Of a stretch of 64,000 bases of DNA, positions 57,798 to 64,000 are shown in pieces. Each line of letters begins with the position of its first letter. Within the stretch, counting starts at the first letter, position 1. The position numbers and the translations under genes were made by a program. The DNA is from Bugula neritina (Eukaryota > Bryozoa > Gymnolaemata > Cheilostomatida > Bugulidae): contig OZ037770.1 of the NCBI GenBank assembly GCA_964035545.1, positions 7,454,527 through 7,518,526 of the forward strand, read 5' to 3'. The notes beneath the pieces are model-generated. The model was not told the DNA's origin. It was given only the letters and a program-made list of their open reading frames with translations, and made no database searches.

Positions 57798-58280
57798 TTA
57801 TTATGGTGTCTAATCTGCCTTACTGGCTTGTAACAGGATACCACCATACCAAGGAATCAGGAATATGTGGTGCTTAAACAGTAGTTGTGTTCTGGGATCT
57901 TCTCTTTCAGAATTAAATTTAGTCCTTTCTTAACTTCATCTCTGAATTTCTTTTAATTCTGTTGAATTTTTCTTGCCGTTTTGTGAGCCCGGCTTGCAGT
58001 GTCTTAGCAAAACATTTATTTGATCTCACTTCAGATCAGTTTGACGAAGTTTTACCTATAGAGCTAAGAGAGTGGATTTTTATCAAATTTGTTCTCCCTC
58101 AAATATTTTCTAATAATGGTAAATTGATTTAATTGATTGACCAGTAGTTGGTAGTTATAGGTTATTCTAGTGTGTCATTGGAACTTTAAGTTTGACTATA
58201 AACTCACTTTGCATGCCTGTAAATTTCTACATATCAGCATAAAATTGTTGTAGATACCTCTAAGTTACGAAGTTGATATT
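57798..58280. other. 5' flank of the SUEL-lectin gene
   Basis: AT-rich, no recognised element. Confidence 0.4.
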
Positions 58281-61200
58281 ATGGACACAGCGTCACTTCA
58301 GCAACATTTATTTTTATTGTTATACCTTATGGTGTTGAAGATTCCTAGTGCTACAGGTGAGTATTAGTAGCTGGGCAGAATTACACAGCTCATGTGACCA
58401 CAAATGTGTTCTATTCTTCACAAGTTGCATGAAAACTTTGTGGACTTGACTTGTTTCTAGAGGTTTGTAGGGTTCATCCTGTATCCATTGTAGTGATCTC
58501 TTGCAATCAGAATAAGACTGTCACCATACTTTTGTAAAAATTAATGCAACGGTCAGTAGGCATCAAACTGGTATGCATAACTTAGCATATAGGCATATGA
58601 GTTGGAGTTATATTGATCTCAGTCATGAAGCACACAACTGTATAAAAGAGTATCAACATGGTGCCCTAGTACACCAATATTCTTCGCATCAATGTAAAAA
58701 TAGATAATGGTGAGCAATTATAGGCTAATTATGGAATGTTTTGTATGAGTAATTACTTGTAGTAGACATGCTGTATAGATGTTTGTTCAAGAAATTTGAT
58801 GCTCTGAATCTCTCAGGAAATTGGCTTTATACGTTTTGATCTAGGCATTGCTTTTGCAAAGGAAAACCTCCATTTATATCCTATAGTTATTATAAGATAG
58901 ATTCCTGCTCTATAGTTCTCATGCCATATATACTTTTTGCAATGATTAAGTTTATAAGTATCATCAACTTACACTGTTTCCATCCCTGTGAGAACCTCTG
59001 ATTACAAAACGCGGCCTCTCATCATGCTGCTTGCATGGTTCTAGGACTCTCTGCTTAGGCACAGGAGCAATTATGATTGGATGATTTTCCTGACATCATC
59101 AATGGCTTGAACTTGACCCTGTGACCTGCGTTACACTAGTCCTGAGTTTCTGGCTAATAATTTGCATCAACAATTGTATTATCAATCATTATAACGAACA
59201 TATATGTAAACAAAACTTATACACAGCTATAAAACTGGCTTATGGCTAATTGCTGTTAAAATGTTGTTGAATCAAATGGAAATACACTTCGCTAATCTGG
59301 AAAATCAACAAGATTCTAAGGCTAAAACTGTTGGACCTGGGGGAATTTGCTTACAGATGTCTTCATTATTAGTTATTGATATAGATTTTCAGAAGCTAAG
59401 GGAAAATTAAACCCTGTAGACATCATATTGTGAAAATAACGAACATAACCTTGTACAGTAGTTGATGGAGAAAGGTAAAAATAATGATTCCTAAATGCAA
59501 TGATCTTTTTGCCTGTGTTCGAGACAGTCTCTTACTGTCATGTCTAAACCGAGCTGTAAAATTATTCTAATTTGGAGTAATATAACATCAAAGAATACTA
59601 AATTATATTTAAATACTTTTAAGACCTTAAAAAATATTTCAACAATTTTTTTGCAGTTTTGCTAGTTTCATTCTAAAATAAGAGTTCTGCTGAGATATCA
59701 CTGCATTGAAAGCTTAACTTCTTTTTGAAACCCATTTTCAAAATGAAAACTTTGATTTATTTATTTACACAGGCGTGACTCGAAGAGTGGAAATGAATTC
59801 AGCACTGCACCTGGAATGTAGAATGAATCAGTTCATAAAAATCAACAGAGTTATATTAGGACGGAAGCAACCATCTTGCTCTTACACATTGAGGTAAGTT
59901 ACTTCTCACAAAAGGTTTCAGTTTGAACTGTAAGCATTTCAGCCATGCACATTCTTAGCCAATTTTAGCTTGCACATTTCCTTTATTAGGTGTGCAGGTA
60001 TAATCTTAGTTAAATTTAGTGAAACTGATTTTTGAACTAATCGATGCTTGCAGATTAGAAAACTCCTTTTTAAATTCAGCTACTTTCTGATAGAAAAAGC
60101 ATTATAAAAGATACTTTTTAATGTAACGATTATCATAAATGACATAATGAAGATCATTTTTGTTTGGTTGGTTAGTGCATATGATTACTTTTTAAATACT
60201 TAACTTTCCTTTAATGTGTCACAATAGTACATTCAGTGCGTTTGTTTTTATTTTGAAATGGTTATATAAGATTTGTTTAGTCCTTTATTTTTCACTCAAT
60301 TCAAATTTAAACTTCTGATGTTTTGAAAATTTTCAGCTTGTACAAAACATATCTGTTTCCAGTTTCAACTAAATGTGAAAAGGGCAACACAATATCTTGG
60401 TTAAATATTCAATACTCTCTTCAATCTTAACGAAATTGGTTAATCTTCAAAGGGATTACAGCACTAAATTTATTTCTTACCTCTTCTCATCTTCTAAATT
60501 GCTTGCTTTCGTCAAATATTCTTTTGAAAGTCTCGTAAAATGTAAATGCATATCTGTTTTTTAAGTTGCTCAAAATGGCAATATTCTATGAAGAGATCTT
60601 AGTTGTAATTTATTGTACCTAATATAGTCAACATTTTTGAAATTCACCAAAGTGTTTAAAATGAAGTTAAACTCATGCCTATCCTCTCAATGGTGCCATT
60701 TCACTGTACATTTAGTGCCGAGCATAATGACTATCAAAGGGTGATAACTGAGTGCTCTGGGCTGCAGTCGTGCTCCAACATAGTGCTGAAACACTCTACT
60801 GAAATCCCCTGTGCCGGCACTGGCCTACATGCATCTCATTACATGGATGTGGATTACACTTGCGTTGCAGGTGAGATCAACTACTTACTACATGTATATG
60901 TAGCTACCAGACATTCCATTGTAACTCAAGTAAAGGTACTCTTGTAGCAAATAGTTTTATACTCCCAATTCTAGATTTCACTTTTGGTGAAAGCATTTAT
61001 CTGTAGCAAAGTCTTATGGTTTTATGTTGGAAGTGGATCAGCAGTTCTGGTGGTGAGATTTGTTATCAGTTGGTGTTGAAATTGCAATAGCTGAAATTGA
61101 TGTTGCAATAATTGGTAATGATAATTTGTTGTTATTGTTAGTATTTGAGGTGTGAATAATTATTAATACTAGAATAGTTTAGAATAATTTAGGCTACATA

Positions 61201-62632
61201 ATTGTATTTTTTTAATTGAAAGAATTTTATAAATAAACTAAATTGTAAACTGGTGTAATCTTCAATAATTATAAATATCGTCATAGTAAATAAAAGTATT
61301 TATTTATAATCATTGACCATAATGCATATGTGCTAATAATCCTTTTTGCTCAAAAAAGTGGATAGAATTTGGTAGTTGTTTATCATGCAACTAGTGAAAG
61401 TATTTGAGGTAGAAGGTTAGTAGTTAAGTAGTTGAGATAGTAGTTAGTAGAAGCTCAAAGTCTGTAGCCTATAAAATAGAGATTATAAATAAACATCAGG
61501 TGATGAATTTTAATGACACTTTTTCATCAAAGTGTGATTCTTCCACTATCTATACTGACTCCACAACAGCATAGGTCAAGAGCTGTTGAACTTATTCTGT
61601 ACCCAAGTTTACACCAATTGCATGCAGTTGGCCTATCTCAAGCTGGTAGAGTCATACAGTGTAAACATTTCCCAATGGCTTATTGAACATTTTGTCTGTA
61701 ATGCTTTGAAAGTTAAAAATAAATATTTTTCACATACAACTATGCTTACATATTATCATAAGAATGTTTTGCACAATCATAACATCAAAGTGTTTTGAAG
61801 ACTCATTTCTAGTCTCAACTTTTGACACAGTTGCTGTGATTCATGCTGAGATAGCTCATGAAAAGTGCTTCGTTACTGCTAACAAAGGGTTTTGTGTTCT
61901 CAACTTAACTCTGATCCTCCTAGTCATTGCAGTGTTAATAGGTAGGGAATGCTGCTGAAATTGTAATATAATAAAGCACAGATAACATGGTACACAACAT
62001 TGTAAGCTGTAGCTATACAGAGCAATTGAACATCTGCTTTAAACTGTGCGTTATACCTTTTGTGAATCACAAAACTCTGTTTACAAGTAAAGGTTGTGCT
62101 ATACAATATGCAATTGTTTTACAAAATATTTGGTAGCATAGTTATCTTTAGTGGAAGGCACTTGTTGGCACTTGTCCCACAATTTTACTATTTACGTTAT
62201 TGACGTCAAGTTTATGTGAACTTGTAATACTCACCAAATACTTGGAATAAAAACCTACAGTGTGATTATATTTTTATTGCTGTTTTTTTTTTTTATTGAA
62301 TCCTTAAGGCTTCTATTAGGTCTTTTGCTTTAATGATGAACTGAGTACTCAGGTGTTGCATAAAGATTTAAAGTTTTGTTGGATGTGTTAAATTTGCTTC
62401 TGTTTTAGATTATGCAATGGTGAGCATGTGCCATGATACTGTGAGAGCAGTTGCATTGTTCGAGGGCTATATAGCTAGTCCTGGCTACCCATCCCAACCC
62501 ACTTTGTCAGCTTCTAAAGGAGCCGGCAACACTTCTAGTTGGCCAGAAGTTGTCTGCTCCTGTCAAATCAGCTCCCTTTCCCCAAACACCCGGTTACAGT
62601 TGCTCTTGATTGAAGTGCCTAGTTCCAAACGG
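58281..62632 (+). CDS. SUEL-type lectin / CUB-like secreted or membrane protein, 5' part
   Basis: Exons 58281-58356, 59773-59893, 60716-60870, 61831-61941 (tentative), 62409-62632. GT-AG borders and phases agree. Exon 1 gives a signal peptide (MDTASLQQHLFLLLYLMVLK). Exons 2-3 form a SUEL/galactose-binding lectin domain: LECRMNQFIKINRVILGRKQ, then ECSGLQSCSNIVL and HYMDVDYTC, with the family Cys spacing. Exon 5 opens a CUB-like segment (GYIASPGYPSQ). Exon 4 is symmetric (phase 1-1), with a hydrophobic stretch LNLTLILLVIAVLI, and could be skipped or mispredicted. The donor at 62633 implies more exons. Role inferred: extracellular glycan binding or adhesion. Confidence 0.75.
58977..59150 (-). 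repeat. dispersed SINE-like repeat, copy 2
   Basis: Shares two blocks with 13160-13330 in the same order (CATCCCTGTGAGAA; TCCTGACATCATCAATGGCTT). It lies in intron 1 of the lectin gene, antisense to it. Confidence 0.5.
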
Positions 62633-63612
62633 GTAGGCTATCCTTTCTGTCTCACAATTTGAAACTAATTTTGCTGAGCATATTTTGTGCTTTACGGAGA
62701 TTTTAAATGAAAATCTGCACTACATTTCTTTTGTTTCTATATTTGAATTGGTGCTCCAATAAAACTACTCTAAAGTCTAAATAGATAATGCAGTCATATA
62801 AACATAAACAATAATGGCCAACATTTAGTTGTTGCTCTCTGTTTGTTTCTACTCTCTCACTCTGAATTAATTATTATTAATGTTTAATTTAAATTAAAAA
62901 GGCATTACACAATAAGCTGCACTTCAGTAGTATGTTATAGCTGATTATTATATTAATTCATAATGATTTTATTCACACACAAATTATGTGGTTATGATTG
63001 ATTGACCTGCCTCCATACACTTCATCAGTGCAAAGAGCTCTCCCAGTGTTTAAATCCTGCATGTTTCATTCACTGAAATATAAACCTCTAAGGAGTTATA
63101 TACTGAGTTATGTTTCAGTGACTTGAGTTGTATGGAGCTGTTCCCATTAATAGAATCATATGTAAGAATAATACCCAAAGTTCCTGCATATTTCTATTAC
63201 AACAGTTCAGTAACTACACTGCACCCATGTCTTAAATAGACACTTGCACTCAAACAATAGGTAGAGTATCATTTGCAGTGATTTAGGTTGTCAAAAGAAG
63301 ATTATTTTATTAAAATGATATTTTGGTCATACTGTATTGGGTTAACTTACACAGTGAGACCAACCTTTGGTCACTCAACTATTATGAGTCATTAATGAGT
63401 CACTGGTCAATAATCTATTTCACAGCCCCTTGCATTTAGCCTATGTATAAAGTATTACAGCTTGCATTGCTTTGAAGGCAGTCATAATAACATATCACTT
63501 TTGGGTTTCAAATAATAGGGCTATAGCTCTCATACCAATGGGTGTGAGTAATGCAAAGGATTAGCAATATTAAAATATACTCTTTTATTTAATAATGTTA
63601 TTATTGTTTAAT
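62633..63612. other. intron or 3' flank of the lectin gene
   Basis: No exon could be joined in phase. A frame from about 63884 to the window end reads Cys-containing extracellular-like sequence but does not match the phase of exon 5. Confidence 0.4.
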
Positions 63613-63890
63613 TCTATACATGTGTATACACGTGTATACATGTGTATACATGTGTATACACGTGTATACATGTGTATACATGTATACATGTGTATACATG
63701 TGTATACATGTATACATGTGTATACATGTGTATACATGTGTATACATGTGTATACACATGTATACACATGTATACATGTATACACATGTATACACGTGTA
63801 TACACATGTATACACATGTATACACGTGTATACACATGTATACACATGTATACACATGTATACATGTGTATACATGTGTATACATGTGAC
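63613..63890. repeat. TGTATACA palindromic microsatellite
   Basis: Alternating TGTATACA, CGTATACA and related 6-8-bp palindromic words, open in several frames on both strands (MYTHVYTC-type artefacts). Self-complementary along its whole length. Confidence 0.97.
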
Positions 63891-64000
63891 AGTGCCAGCA
63901 GAACAATTAATTGCCTGCCCCTTCAAAGTAATTACATCCCATACTAATTTTAATTGTATCAACACATCTGTCACCCAGTCTATTTGCTGTAACCTGACAT

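Noticed and set aside
63601-63974. Several overlapping ORFs of 80-130 codons on both strands
   Set aside because: All are translations of the TGTATACA repeat.
63884-64000. Sixth exon of the lectin gene
   Set aside because: The open frame is Cys-containing, but no acceptor gives phase 0 as needed after exon 5.

Overview
The window is nuclear DNA of an invertebrate animal. The evidence is small exons with GT-AG introns, AT-rich introns, abundant micro- and minisatellites, Penelope-like and LTR retroelements, and host proteins typical of metazoans: a leucine-rich-repeat receptor, an ankyrin/SOCS-box protein and a SUEL-type lectin with a CUB-like domain. Nothing bacterial is present and the species cannot be fixed from this sequence.

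Layout: (1) 1-13.05 kb is a retroelement cluster. A 5'-truncated, inverted Penelope-like (PLE) copy is split by a Ty3/gypsy element (378-7933, minus). Three further PLE pieces follow on the plus strand (8.25-13.0 kb), with three hammerhead-ribozyme motifs. (2) 13.56-35.11 kb, plus strand: a 19-exon gene for a secreted-then-anchored LRR receptor whose splice phases all join, giving 819 codons. Its intron 4 holds a solo LTR. Its 9.6-kb intron 8 holds a second gypsy element, which contains a two-ORF pol-less LTR element, which contains a solo LTR. (3) 35.86-50.82 kb, minus strand, convergent with the receptor: a 14-exon ankyrin-repeat/SOCS-box gene (735 codons), a likely Cullin-5 E3 ligase substrate receptor. 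Its intron 6 carries a complete three-exon gene on the opposite strand (306 codons, two membrane helices, unknown family). Several minisatellites begin a few bases after its splice donors, including about 60 copies of a 35-bp unit. (4) 50.8-58.3 kb is intergenic, with cryptic simple sequence and a 2.9-kb foldback (two inverted arms of about 0.89 kb around 1.1 kb). (5) 58.28 kb to beyond 62.63 kb, plus strand: the 5' part of a secreted or membrane SUEL-lectin/CUB-like gene that seems to run out of the window. A TGTATACA microsatellite lies at 63.6-63.9 kb.

The host genes fit surface recognition (LRR receptor, SUEL lectin/CUB) and ubiquitin-dependent turnover (ANK-SOCS), but the sequence does not show that they work together. 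All gene models come from reading frames, splice consensus and phase agreement by eye. No alignment or transcript data were available.
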